A stretch of 48,450 bases of DNA from JANQEA01 sp964466035 (GTDB lineage Bacteria; Bipolaricaulota; Bipolaricaulia; UBA7950; UBA9294). The notes below the pieces were generated by a model, which ran no database searches, was not told the origin of the DNA, and saw only the letters and a list, made by a program, of their open reading frames with translations. Below, piece by piece: positions 25,401-33,889 of this stretch. The stretch spans positions 1 through 48,450 of the forward strand of contig CAYXLR010000016.1 of the NCBI GenBank assembly GCA_964466035.1, read 5' to 3'. Within the stretch, counting starts at the first letter, position 1. The number at the start of each line of letters is the position of its first letter. The position numbers and the translations under genes are program-made.

Positions 25401-27387
25401 CGCGGTGCTGTGGGGCAGGGGAGACGGCGCCTTCGCGGAGGACGAGTCCGTGTCCTACGAGACGAGCGTCGCTCCCACAGCGGTCGCGGGGTTGGGCGAA
25501 GTGGGGTTCGTCGTCGTGTCCACGAAGGTCGAGGTCTTCCTGCCCGTTCGGGGAAGCCCCCAGGGATTTGAGCCCTCATTTCTCGAAGTCGGAGAGACTC
25601 CGGGGTGTATCGCGATCGGTGAGCTGAACGGTGATGGCTTCCCGGACCTCATTGTGGCGGACCCGGTCCAACAGAGGTTGCTCATGTTCTCCGGTTCCGA
25701 GCTGGCTGGTGGAGCCCCGACTGCGAGCGTCGTCTCACCCGTCTCCTCCGTCTGGGTCGGCGGACTGCCGTCCGGGATTCTCATCGACGAAGCCCGTGGA
25801 GGTTTGTATCCCCGTATCGTAGTCACACTCGCGGATCGCAGCGAGATCCTGGTCCTGCACGGCGCCGCTGATTACTCCTTCGAGTGGGGAGAATCCATCC
25901 CGGTGGGGGCGTCTCCCTCCGCCCTCACCGGGACGGATTTTGACGGCGACGGCCGCACCGATCTGGTCGTCTGCAATGCCGGCTCAAGGGACCTGACGTT
26001 CCTGAAGGGCGTCGAAACAGGGGACTTCGCGGTCGAGCTCCGTTCGCCTGTGAGACTCGCTTCGATCCCGAACGCCGTGGTGGCTGCCGATTTCAGCGGG
26101 AACGGGACGTCCGACGTCTTGATCGCCTACGAGGGCAGCTCCTACGTCACGATACTGTACGACACGACCGACGGCGCTTCCGGCGTCGAAGTCGCCGGGG
26201 TACGCATTGATGCAGGCGTGTTCGAGTCACTCCGACCTGCCGTTGCGCCTTCTTCGGTATCGGCCGCTCTGCCATCTTCACCCGAGGAGCCGGATACCGG
26301 CTCCCCGCTCGCCAGAACCGTCGGATTTTTGCATCAGGGGCAGCGGCGGCTTACCGCCGTCACGTTGGATTCCGATCCTTTCCCGGACATCGTTCTGACC
26401 GATCATGAGACCCATGTTCTGTCGATTCTGCTGGGGAGCGGAGATCGCGACGATCCTTTCTCGCCGGCCCAAACCGCGGCGGTCTCTGGTTGCTCGCGGT
26501 GTCGCCCGGCAATAGGGGATCTGGACGGCGATGGTCAGCTCGATATCGCGGTCGCGAGTCCACACACGAACGAGGTGATTGTGTTTTGGGCGGGGGCTCG
26601 ACTCGATCCTTCCACGGTGAGCGCTCTCCCGACGGGAGTGACTCCCGTCTGTGTCGCGAGCGATGATTTGAACGGCGACGGCGTCGATGACCTTGTCGCC
26701 TTCTGTCAGGGTTCTCTTGCGGTGTACGTCTACATCAGCCGAGGAGGGGGGCAGTTCGCGATGGAGACACTCGAGTTGCCGGGTCCTCCCGGAGGCGCGG
26801 CCATCGCCGACATCAACAACGACGGGCTGGGGGATCTGATCGTCAGTGACTTGCTGGGCGATCAGCTGACCTTGCTTTGTGGCGATCTGGACGGCGAGGC
26901 CTTCTCGTTCTCGGTTGACTCTGTGGCCCTGCCGCAAGGCACACTGGCGACAGCGATCCTTGCGGGGGACCTCGACAAGGACGGCGGGATCGACTTGCTC
27001 GTCCTCAGCTCGGGGGAGGAGGCCGCCTACGTTCTGTACAACCGCAATTACGGCCGCTTCGATCGGCAGGTCGTGCAACTCCCGGGGGTCAACGCGATGG
27101 ACGCCATCCTCTGCGACCTCGACGTCGATGGATATCCCGATCTTGTGGTGGTCGACCCGATCTCGGCCGTTCTCCTGATCTACCGCAACCTCAACGGCGA
27201 ATCGTTCGAGGCGCGCCCAGCCGTCTGTCTCGTATCGGGAGAGCCATACGCTGTGGCCAGCGAGGATTTCGACGGGGACGGGAATCCCGACCTTGTCGTG
27301 ACAACCACAGGGGGCGATCTCCTGGTCTTCTGGGGAGCGGAGGGTCGGCTACCGACAGAGATCGCCCACAGACTGGACTTCGATTGA
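22405..27387 (+). CDS. Giant secreted FG-GAP/VCBS repeat protein, 1660 aa
   Basis: GTG 22405 is chosen because GGGAGG lies nine bases upstream and a signal-like hydrophobic stretch follows (IIGLEALAVAVAMLLVAS). The rest is about twenty repeats of the integrin-type pattern D-(F/L)-(N/D)-G-D-G-xx-DL-(A/V)-x(3-5), e.g. DFNGDGAADLAVA, DFDGDGATDLCAAY, DFNGDGRADIATAN, DLDGDGQLDIAVAS and DFDGDGNPDLVVTT. Each repeat carries a DxDxDG calcium-binding loop, and seven such blades make one beta-propeller, so two to three propellers are expected. Such proteins act outside the cell in adhesion or matrix binding. Codon third positions are less G/C-rich than in the flanking genes. It is followed 16 bases later by the PKD protein, and both lie between the duplicated ~55-bp sequences. 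Confidence 0.9.
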   Translation: MRIPKERVRGCIIGLEALAVAVAMLLVASESLQGSEWTELNITGIPTDMVFVPASETRNPRLAVVATEGDETWVTNFVQMTDLAQFFPEDPILVRLSSELSSELDWSKEEGIEVGVPVRTPSGWNVTAEERFFDDGDPVYPGSITYGTVYRLEIGGDEYVGPLDALLIPRSPYIFAVEISTGFVSLLNMDLAGLADPSVIGSGNNLFFDPPSYELIEKAEEIVQFPRDIVSMVAEDFNGDGAADLAVAARHGFYILPGNDKGHFLTPTALRIFEDDPTMPLDYDLERGRREALSELMSLKPIYRAAEADFQATAAQYPTAVTAADLTNDGVLDLVLLKGGPQGGLAIPLIGRGNGTFVGLDAVNDGQSITCPTYQACLEPQSVAAGDFTENGWPDLAIAGASELVLLPALGGGRFGSPRAVGALAADSGDPPRLVVDDFDRDGCLDIAVSNVCADTVDVYRGRGDGSFHPVCALSLPVGAMPSELIAEDFDRSGNSDLAAACVGISELAIFLHDEDCAFALWAGAVLAPEAPVALASDGPNLAVLSGGGAERVLAEIDRTPQGVPSGMARNQEERAVPVEAYVYDVYSGNGDGTFAAPRESRGRQAPLPTSIAASGDDPSASGRWIVAYFGYPENESNAEDGGVNGFEFPDAVSDQLRPSAVAAGSLNGTGVNDDVVIADYAGDRLYVFFDGTRVSPLTYPTSGHPLALAIGDFNGDELDDVAALCRSSNVISVWYGSADEPGLSDPVKIYADSGFPISLATGDFDGDGATDLCAAYFSSNHVVVWRGTGDRQFEHWGAFCVGEGPVSVTAGDFNGDGRADIATANYIDNSVSILWNVPSETGDLAFEEQVVTAGRTYSGTPAEIGGGPIAITTFEVDDGSLWLAVAVEIEKDGGPLLLIDPESPITFIPPVIVPPGEYAVIVDVAVGDFDNDYIEDVALLIEDPDGNRSIATILAPGFPYAAASVSSVQSAFTSIEALDLDGDSLLDLAATNTAANEVAVLWGRGDGAFAEDESVSYETSVAPTAVAGLGEVGFVVVSTKVEVFLPVRGSPQGFEPSFLEVGETPGCIAIGELNGDGFPDLIVADPVQQRLLMFSGSELAGGAPTASVVSPVSSVWVGGLPSGILIDEARGGLYPRIVVTLADRSEILVLHGAADYSFEWGESIPVGASPSALTGTDFDGDGRTDLVVCNAGSRDLTFLKGVETGDFAVELRSPVRLASIPNAVVAADFSGNGTSDVLIAYEGSSYVTILYDTTDGASGVEVAGVRIDAGVFESLRPAVAPSSVSAALPSSPEEPDTGSPLARTVGFLHQGQRRLTAVTLDSDPFPDIVLTDHETHVLSILLGSGDRDDPFSPAQTAAVSGCSRCRPAIGDLDGDGQLDIAVASPHTNEVIVFWAGARLDPSTVSALPTGVTPVCVASDDLNGDGVDDLVAFCQGSLAVYVYISRGGGQFAMETLELPGPPGGAAIADINNDGLGDLIVSDLLGDQLTLLCGDLDGEAFSFSVDSVALPQGTLATAILAGDLDKDGGIDLLVLSSGEEAAYVLYNRNYGRFDRQVVQLPGVNAMDAILCDLDVDGYPDLVVVDPISAVLLIYRNLNGESFEARPAVCLVSGEPYAVASEDFDGDGNPDLVVTTTGGDLLVFWGAEGRLPTEIAHRLDFD

Positions 27388-27403
27388 CATAGGAGGTATG
27401 GCA

Positions 27404-28975
27404 ATGCGCACGCTGCCCGCGTGGAGATGGGCTTCTCTGCTGGTGCTTCTACTCGTGGTCGTCCCGTCTCTGGGAGTGTTGGGTCAACTGGAAGTCGAGA
27501 TGACCGATCCCGAGCCCGGCGCTCAGCTGGTTCTCGGCGAGACGGTGGACGTCAAGGTGACCATCAGCAACCTCGCCGCCGATACGCACCATCGAATCTG
27601 GTTCGTTCTGAGGATCCGCAGAGAAAGCTGGGGCGAGGATTCGTGGGTCTCTCTACCTGTGGCGCCCGATCGCGAGAGCGGGCCGGCGGCGTTCCCCACC
27701 AAGACCGTCCGGGGATGGCATGGCTCCTGGAACGGGTTGGCCGTTGTTTGGGACACTGCGAGGTCGTTCCCTCGGCAGGAGACAGACGACCCGCTTGCGG
27801 CGGGCGACCCATACTACCTCCAGATCGGTATCACGGAGGACATCCACGCCGTGACCGATGCATCACGCATCGTCTGGTCTCCGGAGGTCGGCGTGACGTT
27901 CGCGGCGTCCCGAGGCGACGATTCGCAGCAAGGAGAGGAAGAGGGCGACGAGGACTCTGAAGATGAAGAAGAGACGGAAGAGGCGCTGTCCATCGGGGTG
28001 CATCTCAAAGCCCCCCCGCATTTCGCGGGAGAGAGCATCTCATTCAGGATCCTCGCGCCGGACCCGCTCGATGATGTCTACCAGTCGTTCCTCTGGGACT
28101 TCGGAGACGGGGCGAGATCCGTCGAAGCGACTCCCGTCCATCGCTTTGGAACGCCGGGGAACTACCGCGTGACGCTCACCGCGTGGCGCCAGCCGAGTCA
28201 CCAAGGGGATTCGGTCGTCTCGAACGAGCTTCGGATCGCGGTCCTTCCTCCCGCACCCGCCGTGTCGGCGACGCGCAAGGTCCTCGGGTTCCCCTCGTCT
28301 CTCAGTGCAACGTCGCCTTCACAACTGCTCCTCGGGTTCGATCTGCAGGTGCAGGTCTCCATCGTGGTCAACGATCCGAGCAAGGCCCGTGCGTTCGTCG
28401 TCCGGGAGCGCATCCCCGCGGGCTGGGCTCTGCCAGAAGAGGGAATGACGACCAGTGTCTCGGAGGAGCTTGAGGGGAGGACGCGGGAAACCCAAGCGAC
28501 GGACGGCAGCGACGGAATCGCCTGGCGCGAATGGCTGTTCCGTGGACCCTTCATAACAGGGGAGACGGTTGTCCTCAACTACAAGTTGCGTCCGGAGGCC
28601 ACGACCCCGGTTGGAAGATACGATCTCGTGGGTGAGGTGGCGATCGGCACATCGGACACCCAGCCGGTCGGGGGCAGCTCTGAAGTCGTGCTCGTCCCGT
28701 ATCTTCCCATCGAGGTCGTCATCGCTCACATCAGCCGGGCCACTGCTTTGAGAGACTGCGACGAATGTCCCTCCCAAGAGGAGCTGGTGATCGAGCCGAG
28801 AATCTTTGCCCAGAGTGGCGAGGTCCCGTATACGATCAGCGACGAGCAACTCGACGTCGCAGTGTGTCTCTGGTCGAACAACTGCCCGGTACCCTACACC
28901 GAGGGTCAGACGATTTCGTACACGAAGCTTCTCGAGCTCATTGAGCTCCATGAGACAGGCAGAGGGGCCCCGTAG
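27404..28975 (+). CDS. Secreted protein with a PKD domain and acidic linker, 523 aa
   Basis: ATG 27404 is used because AGGAGG (27391-27396) is then seven bases away; ATG 27398 is too close. A signal peptide (WASLLVLLLVVVPSLGVLG) is followed by an N-terminal beta-sandwich with VEMTDPEPGAQLVLGETVDV, a very acidic low-complexity linker around residues 180-200, then a PKD domain (SFLWDFGDGARSVEAT, HRFGTPGNYRVTLTAW). A third region (about 290-430) resembles DUF11-like or conserved-repeat surface domains (VRERIPAGWALPEEG). No catalytic motif is seen. It is the second gene of the inserted pair and is probably co-expressed with the VCBS protein as a surface partner. Confidence 0.82.
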   Translation: MRTLPAWRWASLLVLLLVVVPSLGVLGQLEVEMTDPEPGAQLVLGETVDVKVTISNLAADTHHRIWFVLRIRRESWGEDSWVSLPVAPDRESGPAAFPTKTVRGWHGSWNGLAVVWDTARSFPRQETDDPLAAGDPYYLQIGITEDIHAVTDASRIVWSPEVGVTFAASRGDDSQQGEEEGDEDSEDEEETEEALSIGVHLKAPPHFAGESISFRILAPDPLDDVYQSFLWDFGDGARSVEATPVHRFGTPGNYRVTLTAWRQPSHQGDSVVSNELRIAVLPPAPAVSATRKVLGFPSSLSATSPSQLLLGFDLQVQVSIVVNDPSKARAFVVRERIPAGWALPEEGMTTSVSEELEGRTRETQATDGSDGIAWREWLFRGPFITGETVVLNYKLRPEATTPVGRYDLVGEVAIGTSDTQPVGGSSEVVLVPYLPIEVVIAHISRATALRDCDECPSQEELVIEPRIFAQSGEVPYTISDEQLDVAVCLWSNNCPVPYTEGQTISYTKLLELIELHETGRGAP

Positions 28976-29100
28976 ATCGCCTCTCCTCCGTTCGCGGACC
29001 ACGCGGCCGTGGGGCGTTCGTCCGAAATGGAGGGGGACACCCCAGGTGGAGTCGAGCGGTTCGACGCCGGTTACCTCGCCGTCAAGGGCCGTCAGCCGTG

Positions 29101-29156
29101 CGCGGCGAAGTTGGTCGGCTAGCTCTCAGACGTCGTACGACTCCCACATCCGACGG
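29101..29156. repeat. Right copy of ~55-bp direct duplication
   Basis: Partner of 22164-22218. It contains the real 3' end of the UvrD-like gene (stop at 29126-29128). Read on the plus strand it also contains an AAKLVG-stop relic corresponding to the FMN reductase C-terminus (AAKLVGQS). Two substitutions and small gaps separate the copies in the FMN reductase half. Confidence 0.85.
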
Positions 29157-31180
29157 ACCCGCTCGGCGACGTCGAGCTCGACGTCGAACGGCGGCTCGGA
29201 GCCGGCGCGCCTTGCGGCGGGCGCCTCGCCGGCGACGTTGATCTCCTCGAGGCTGCGGAGGACGTCGTCGGTGAAGAACCGGCAGAGCTGGGCGTACCGG
29301 TGTCGGTCCGTCGTCGCGCACCACTTGTGGTAGTAGCGGAGCGGCCACGTCACGTAGAGGAAGTCCTTCGCCCGCGTCAGCGCGACGTAGGTCAACCGGC
29401 GCTCCTCCTCGATCTCCTCCTCCGAGCCGGTCGACAGGTCGGACGGGAGGAAGCCGTCCGTCGCGTGGACGAGGTAGACGACGTCCCACTCGCATCCCTT
29501 CGCGGAGTGGATCGTCGACAGGATCAGCCAGTCCTCGTCCTTGGTCGGAACGCCGGCCAGATCGGCCGTCGACGTCGGCGGATCGAGCTGCAGGTCGACG
29601 AGGAACTGCCGCCTCGACGCGTACCCGGAGGCGATCTGCTCGAGGGAGATCAGGTCGCGCGTCCGGACGAACGGGTTGTCGTACACCTTCGGCAGGAGCG
29701 GGTCGTAGAACGCCCGGATCCGCTCGATCTGCGACGCCGGATCCTTGGCCCCCATCGGGGCAACCTGCTCGATCGTCTCCGCCAAGGAGGAGAACGCCTC
29801 CCGCGCCGCCGGAGGGGGCACGAACGCGGCGATCGATCGCGGGTCGTTCCGGCGGTCGGCGACGTGGTCGATGATCCGCGACGCGGTCGTCGGGCCGATC
29901 CCGTCGATCAGCTGGAGCACGCGGAACCAGGCGAGCTCGTCGCGCGGGTTCTCGAGCAACCGGAGGAACGCGACCAGGTCCTTCACGTGCGCCGCTTCGA
30001 GGAACCGCAGCCCGCCGTACTTGTGGTACGGGATGTTCCGACGGGTCAGCTCGACCTCGAGCGAGTCGGAGAGGTGCGCCGCGCGGAAGAGGACGGCCTG
30101 CCTGCGCAGCGGGATCCCCTGCTCGTAGTGGGTCAGGACCCGGTCGATGACGTACTCGTCCTGTTGGGTCTCGTCGGTGCAAGTGACGAGGCGCGGCACC
30201 TGCCCGTGCTCCTTCTCCGACCAGAGGTCCTTGGTGTACCGCTCGCGCGCGCCGGCGATGACGCGGTTCGCCGCGTCGAGGATCGGGACGGTCGAGCGGT
30301 AGTTCTGCTCGAGGGTGACGATCGTCGTTCCGGGAAACTGGTCCGGGAAGTCGAGGATGTTCCGGACCGTCGCCCCGCGGAAGCGGTAGATGCTCTGCGC
30401 GTCGTCGCCGACGACCGTGATGCTGTCGTTGCCGGTCCGCATCCCGCGCAGGATCTTCGCCTGCAGGACGTTCGTGTCCTGATACTCGTCGACGAGGACG
30501 GAGTCGAACCGCTTCGACAGGTCGGTCGCGGCGGCCTCGTCTTCCAGGAGGAGGCTCCAGTAGAGGAGAAGGTCGTCGAAGTCGAGGACGTTGCGCTTCT
30601 GCTTCCGCGAGACGTACCGCTTGAACAGCCCGCGCAGCTCGTCGGCCCACTCGTCGCACCACGGGTACTCGCGGGCGAGCACCTGTTCGAGGCTCTCGGC
30701 GGTGTTGACGCAGCGCGAGTAGATCGCCAGGCAGGTCGCCTTTCGCGGAAACCGCGCCTCCTGCTTGTGCAGGCCGAGGTCGTGGCGGATCAGGTTCATC
30801 AGGTCCTCGGCGTCTCCCTGGTCGAGGACGGTGAAGTCGCGGCGGAGGCCGACCGCCTTGGCGTGGGTGCGCAGGAGCCGGTTCGCCGTCGAGTGGAACG
30901 TCCCGCCCCAGACGCGGCCGGTCGCCGACGTCCCGCGGGCGACGATGCTCCCCGCCCGCCGGAGCATCTCCTGCGCGGCGCGGCGGGTGAACGTGAGTAG
31001 GAGGATCCGGCCCGGGTCGGTCCCCCGGGAGATCAGATGGGCGACGCGGTAGGCGAGCGTCTTCGTCTTGCCGGTCCCCGCGCCGGCGACGACGAGGAGC
31101 GGACCGTCGCCGTGCGTCACCGCCTCGCGCTGTTCCGAATTCAGCTCGTCGAGCCACGGATAGGCCCCACCCGGAGTCAT
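29126..31180 (-). CDS. uvrD: UvrD/PcrA/Rep-family superfamily 1 DNA helicase
   Basis: A 684-residue SF1A helicase. The Q motif LNSEQREAV is followed by motif I AGAGTGKTKTL, II VLVDEYQDTN, III VGDDAQSIYRFRGA, IV LEQNYRS, V STIHSAKGCEWDVVYL and VI EERRLTYVALTRAKD. It unwinds DNA 3'-5' in repair or replication restart. The product is close to normal family length, slightly short at the C-terminus. The start MTPGGAYPWLDELNSEQ (31180) is favoured; MAVPLSID at 31216 is an alternative. Reading further upstream runs antisense through the GrpB-family gene and is not real. Confidence 0.92.
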   Translation of the reverse strand: MTPGGAYPWLDELNSEQREAVTHGDGPLLVVAGAGTGKTKTLAYRVAHLISRGTDPGRILLLTFTRRAAQEMLRRAGSIVARGTSATGRVWGGTFHSTANRLLRTHAKAVGLRRDFTVLDQGDAEDLMNLIRHDLGLHKQEARFPRKATCLAIYSRCVNTAESLEQVLAREYPWCDEWADELRGLFKRYVSRKQKRNVLDFDDLLLYWSLLLEDEAAATDLSKRFDSVLVDEYQDTNVLQAKILRGMRTGNDSITVVGDDAQSIYRFRGATVRNILDFPDQFPGTTIVTLEQNYRSTVPILDAANRVIAGARERYTKDLWSEKEHGQVPRLVTCTDETQQDEYVIDRVLTHYEQGIPLRRQAVLFRAAHLSDSLEVELTRRNIPYHKYGGLRFLEAAHVKDLVAFLRLLENPRDELAWFRVLQLIDGIGPTTASRIIDHVADRRNDPRSIAAFVPPPAAREAFSSLAETIEQVAPMGAKDPASQIERIRAFYDPLLPKVYDNPFVRTRDLISLEQIASGYASRRQFLVDLQLDPPTSTADLAGVPTKDEDWLILSTIHSAKGCEWDVVYLVHATDGFLPSDLSTGSEEEIEEERRLTYVALTRAKDFLYVTWPLRYYHKWCATTDRHRYAQLCRFFTDDVLRSLEEINVAGEAPAARRAGSEPPFDVELDVAERVRRMWESYDV

Positions 31181-31333
31181 GGACTCACGATAATCGATCG
31201 ACAGCGGGACGGCCATCCCGGCTGTGGCTCCGATCGAGGGGTCGAGCGTCCCGGTGGTATGATCGAACGGCATCGAGCCGGATGGGACGCGCTCGCGCGA
31301 AGGTAAAGACGCACAAGGAGGTCGGAGGACGCC

Positions 31334-31873
31334 GTGCGGGAGATGACCGTGGTCGACTACGATCCAGGCTGGCCGGCGGCGTACGGGGCGGAGGTCGCCA
31401 GGCTCCGCGCGGCCCTCGGAGACGTGATCGCCCGAGCCCACCACATCGGCAGCACCGCCGTCCCCGGTCTCGCCGCGAAGCCGGTGATCGACGTCCTCCT
31501 TGAGGTCCGGGACCTCGGTTCGCTCGACGCCCGCGACGAGGCGATGCGGAAGATCGGCTACGAGCCGCGCGGCGAGTACGGGATCCCGGGCCGCCGGTAT
31601 TACCCCAAGGGAGGAGATCGGAGAACGCACCACGTTCACGCGTTCGCCGTCGGGGATCCTCACATCGCCGAACACCTCGCGTTTCGGGATTACCTGCGCG
31701 AGCGTCCCGACGTGGCGGCCGCCTACGCGCGGGTCAAGCGGGAGGCCGCGGCGGAGCACCGGTACGATCCGGACGGGTACGTCAGGCACAAGGAGGACTT
31801 CGTCACGAAGACGCTGAACGACGCGCTCGGCCGAGCCGCACGTCCGCCGCGAGGCCGGCAACCCTCGCGATGA
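31334..31873 (+). CDS. GrpB-family (UPF0157) nucleotidyltransferase-like protein
   Basis: A 179-residue protein with VVDYDPGWPAAYGAEVARL, HHIGSTAVPGLAAKPVIDVLLEV and RTHHVHAFAVGDPHIAEHLAFRDYLR, the hallmarks of the GrpB/UPF0157 family, which has a nucleotidyltransferase fold (GST...D). In some bacteria the domain is fused to dephospho-CoA kinase. The biochemical role is unsettled. GTG 31334 follows AAGGAGGTCGGAGG; the next ATG (31343) is the alternative. A TATGAT box lies at 31258-31263. Confidence 0.85.
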   Translation: MREMTVVDYDPGWPAAYGAEVARLRAALGDVIARAHHIGSTAVPGLAAKPVIDVLLEVRDLGSLDARDEAMRKIGYEPRGEYGIPGRRYYPKGGDRRTHHVHAFAVGDPHIAEHLAFRDYLRERPDVAAAYARVKREAAAEHRYDPDGYVRHKEDFVTKTLNDALGRAARPPRGRQPSR

Positions 31874-32082
31874 AGTCTCGCATCCTACCTCCCACCTCCC
31901 GAGAACCCGATGTATCGGTGCGACGATGAAACCGGAAGGGGGCGCGGCGGCAGTGGCGCGTGAGAAGGCATCCGACTCCTCAGTTGGAGGTACGGGTGTC
32001 CCTTCCGCGAGGGGTCGGATCGCATGCGAACGCTCGCTTCGTCGGGTACCATCACTGCCGTTTCGGGATCGGACTGGGGTGA

Positions 32083-32469
32083 GTGAACAGGAAGATGAGA
32101 AATCTTGTCGCCGAGACCCACGGCCGCTTGGCACACCGCAACGTCTCACGAGCGCTCCGGTTTCTCTGCTGGATCACTCGCCCCGTCGCCCGCCTCTGGC
32201 ACTTGGCCGAAGCGCACGGTCTGAACCCGTGGTTCTTCATCGCGATGTCGGTCGTGGGATACGCGATCCAATCGGTGATCTACCTGCCGCCGTTCCAGTC
32301 GCAGGCGTGGCGGCTCACGTTCCTGATCCTCCTACGATTCGTCGCGCTGGTCATCCCGGCGTACATCCTGCTCAAAGGGAAGGGGCTCGCCCACGCGTTC
32401 AACGGCTCGATCGCCGCGATGTTCGTCCTCAACACCACCTGGCACGTCTGCTACTACGTCTATCTCTAG
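32083..32469 (+). CDS. Small integral membrane protein, 128 aa, unknown function
   Basis: Three hydrophobic segments (about residues 50-70, 77-97 and 106-127: WFFIAMSVVGYAIQSVIYL, LTFLILLRFVALVIPAYILL, AAMFVLNTTWHVCYYVYL) follow a basic N-terminus. No family is recognised. GTG 32083 or ATG 32095 may start it; neither has an ideal ribosome binding site. It lies upstream of the MFS gene on the same strand with a 53-bp gap. Confidence 0.6.
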   Translation: MNRKMRNLVAETHGRLAHRNVSRALRFLCWITRPVARLWHLAEAHGLNPWFFIAMSVVGYAIQSVIYLPPFQSQAWRLTFLILLRFVALVIPAYILLKGKGLAHAFNGSIAAMFVLNTTWHVCYYVYL

Positions 32470-32522
32470 ACCGCCGTTGAGAGCCTGCGGCTTCCCTGCG
32501 GGACATTGGTCCGTTTCGATGG

Positions 32523-33749
32523 ATGAGGCCACGCCCGCCGAGTACCCTGTCCGCCGCCGTGGAACCGAACCCTGAACCGCAGCTCGCCGGTCGGAGGCGA
32601 GCCATCCCGCTTGCGTCGTCGGCGTTCTTCATGGCGACGTCCATCGGAGGGCTCGGTCTCGTCGTCCAGCTCTACATGAAGTCGCTCGGCGCGTCGACCT
32701 TTCTGATCGGCCTCGTGGCGACGTTCAACTCCGTCGGCCTCCTGTTCGGGGCGTGGCTCTGGGGAACGGTCTCCGACTACGTGAAGCGACGGCGGTTGCT
32801 GGCGTTCCTCGCCCTCGGGCTCGCGGGGCTGATCGGCGTCCTGACGCTCCTCCCTTCGACGGGGGTCGTCCTCGGAACGGCCGTCCTTCGATTTCTCGTC
32901 TTCTCCGGCTTCACCGCCGTTGCGATCGCGATCATCTCCGCCGCAAGCCGGGTCGAGCGTCGGGGGAAGAACCTGTCGTACATCTCGTCGGCCCGAGCGT
33001 TCGGGTTCGCGATCGGGAACGTCGCCGCAGGCGTGGCTCTGGAGCTGCTCGGCTTCCGCTACGCGTTCGCCGTCTGCTCAGCGCTTCCGATCCTCGCGTT
33101 CGCCCTGCTCGGCCTCCTCCCGTCGGAGAACCCGGTGCAGCCGCGAGAGAAGCTCCGCGCGTGGAGGGCGATCTTCTCGGCCGGCGTGGCCGACCTGTAC
33201 GTCGCGACGATGCTTCGGCAGATGGCGATCTTCGGGACGTTCTCGTTGCTGTACGTTTACATGGACTCGATCGGGATCGCTCCCGGCGTCATGGGCGCGA
33301 TCAGCGCGACGAACACGGCGACCCAGGTCCTCGCGCTGCTGCTGTTCGGGTGGCTGGCCGACCGCATCGGCCGCCGTCCGATCTTCATGCTCGGCTTCGC
33401 GCTGTCGGTGGCGACACCGCTTGTCCTGGTCTTCGCGGCGAACGTGTACGGGATGATCGCCGGATACGTCACCCTCGGCCTCTCGTTCAGTTCGATGTAC
33501 GTCGGGGCGACCGCGCACATCGGCGATCGGGTCCCGCAAGAGCGGCACGGCCAGATGATCGGCCTGTACGAGTCGTCGCGTGGACTGGGCGGCCTGTTCG
33601 GCCCGTTGATCGCCGGAGCGACGGTGCCGGTCATCGGCTTCGACGGGATGTTCCTCGTCATGGCCGGGATCGCGGCGCTGGGCTTCCTCGTGATGCTCGT
33701 CGGAAGAATCGCCCATCGGCGACCGGGCTACACGTTCTCCTCCAGGTAG
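32523..33749 (+). CDS. Major facilitator superfamily transporter
   Basis: A 408-residue, 12-helix carrier. After a hydrophilic N-terminus (about 25 residues) come paired six-helix halves; the loop 2-3 motif is GTVSDYVKRRRLL and the second-half equivalent GWLADRIGRRPIFMLGF, the A-motif of MFS drug and sugar transporters. The substrate is unknown; the overall pattern suits multidrug efflux. Its last 22 bases overlap the 3' end of the convergent S9 peptidase gene when that gene is read through its internal TAG. Confidence 0.88.
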   Translation: MRPRPPSTLSAAVEPNPEPQLAGRRRAIPLASSAFFMATSIGGLGLVVQLYMKSLGASTFLIGLVATFNSVGLLFGAWLWGTVSDYVKRRRLLAFLALGLAGLIGVLTLLPSTGVVLGTAVLRFLVFSGFTAVAIAIISAASRVERRGKNLSYISSARAFGFAIGNVAAGVALELLGFRYAFAVCSALPILAFALLGLLPSENPVQPREKLRAWRAIFSAGVADLYVATMLRQMAIFGTFSLLYVYMDSIGIAPGVMGAISATNTATQVLALLLFGWLADRIGRRPIFMLGFALSVATPLVLVFAANVYGMIAGYVTLGLSFSSMYVGATAHIGDRVPQERHGQMIGLYESSRGLGGLFGPLIAGATVPVIGFDGMFLVMAGIAALGFLVMLVGRIAHRRPGYTFSSR

Positions 33750-33889
33750 CGGACGATCGTCTCGTACGTTTCGAGCCTCTCCCCGATGTCGGACGATCCG
33801 TGCCCGACCTTCCCGAGCTCGACGTACTCGAAATCCGTTCCTTCTTCGTACCCGAGCGCGATCAGACGATCCCGGAACGCGCGCGCCTA
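33728..33889 (-). other. C-terminal part of the S9 peptidase, beyond an in-frame TAG
   Basis: From the TAG at 33889-33887 the same frame stays open for 52 more codons to TAG 33730-33728. The product, ARAFRDRLIALGYEEGTDFE then VGHGSSD and ETIVRYLEENV, is the normal S9 peptidase ending. It includes the catalytic His (about residue 580 of a 603-residue product). One C-to-T change (CAG to TAG) would create the break. Confidence 0.88.

Noticed and set aside
31217..32149. N-terminal extension of the UvrD-like frame
   Set aside because: Antisense to the GrpB-family gene, no helicase similarity; the helicase begins at the Q motif near 31180.
33887..33889. TAG as a pyrrolysine codon
   Set aside because: Many genes in the window end normally at TAG, no pyl genes are present here, and the S9 family normally has Gln-like residues at this place.
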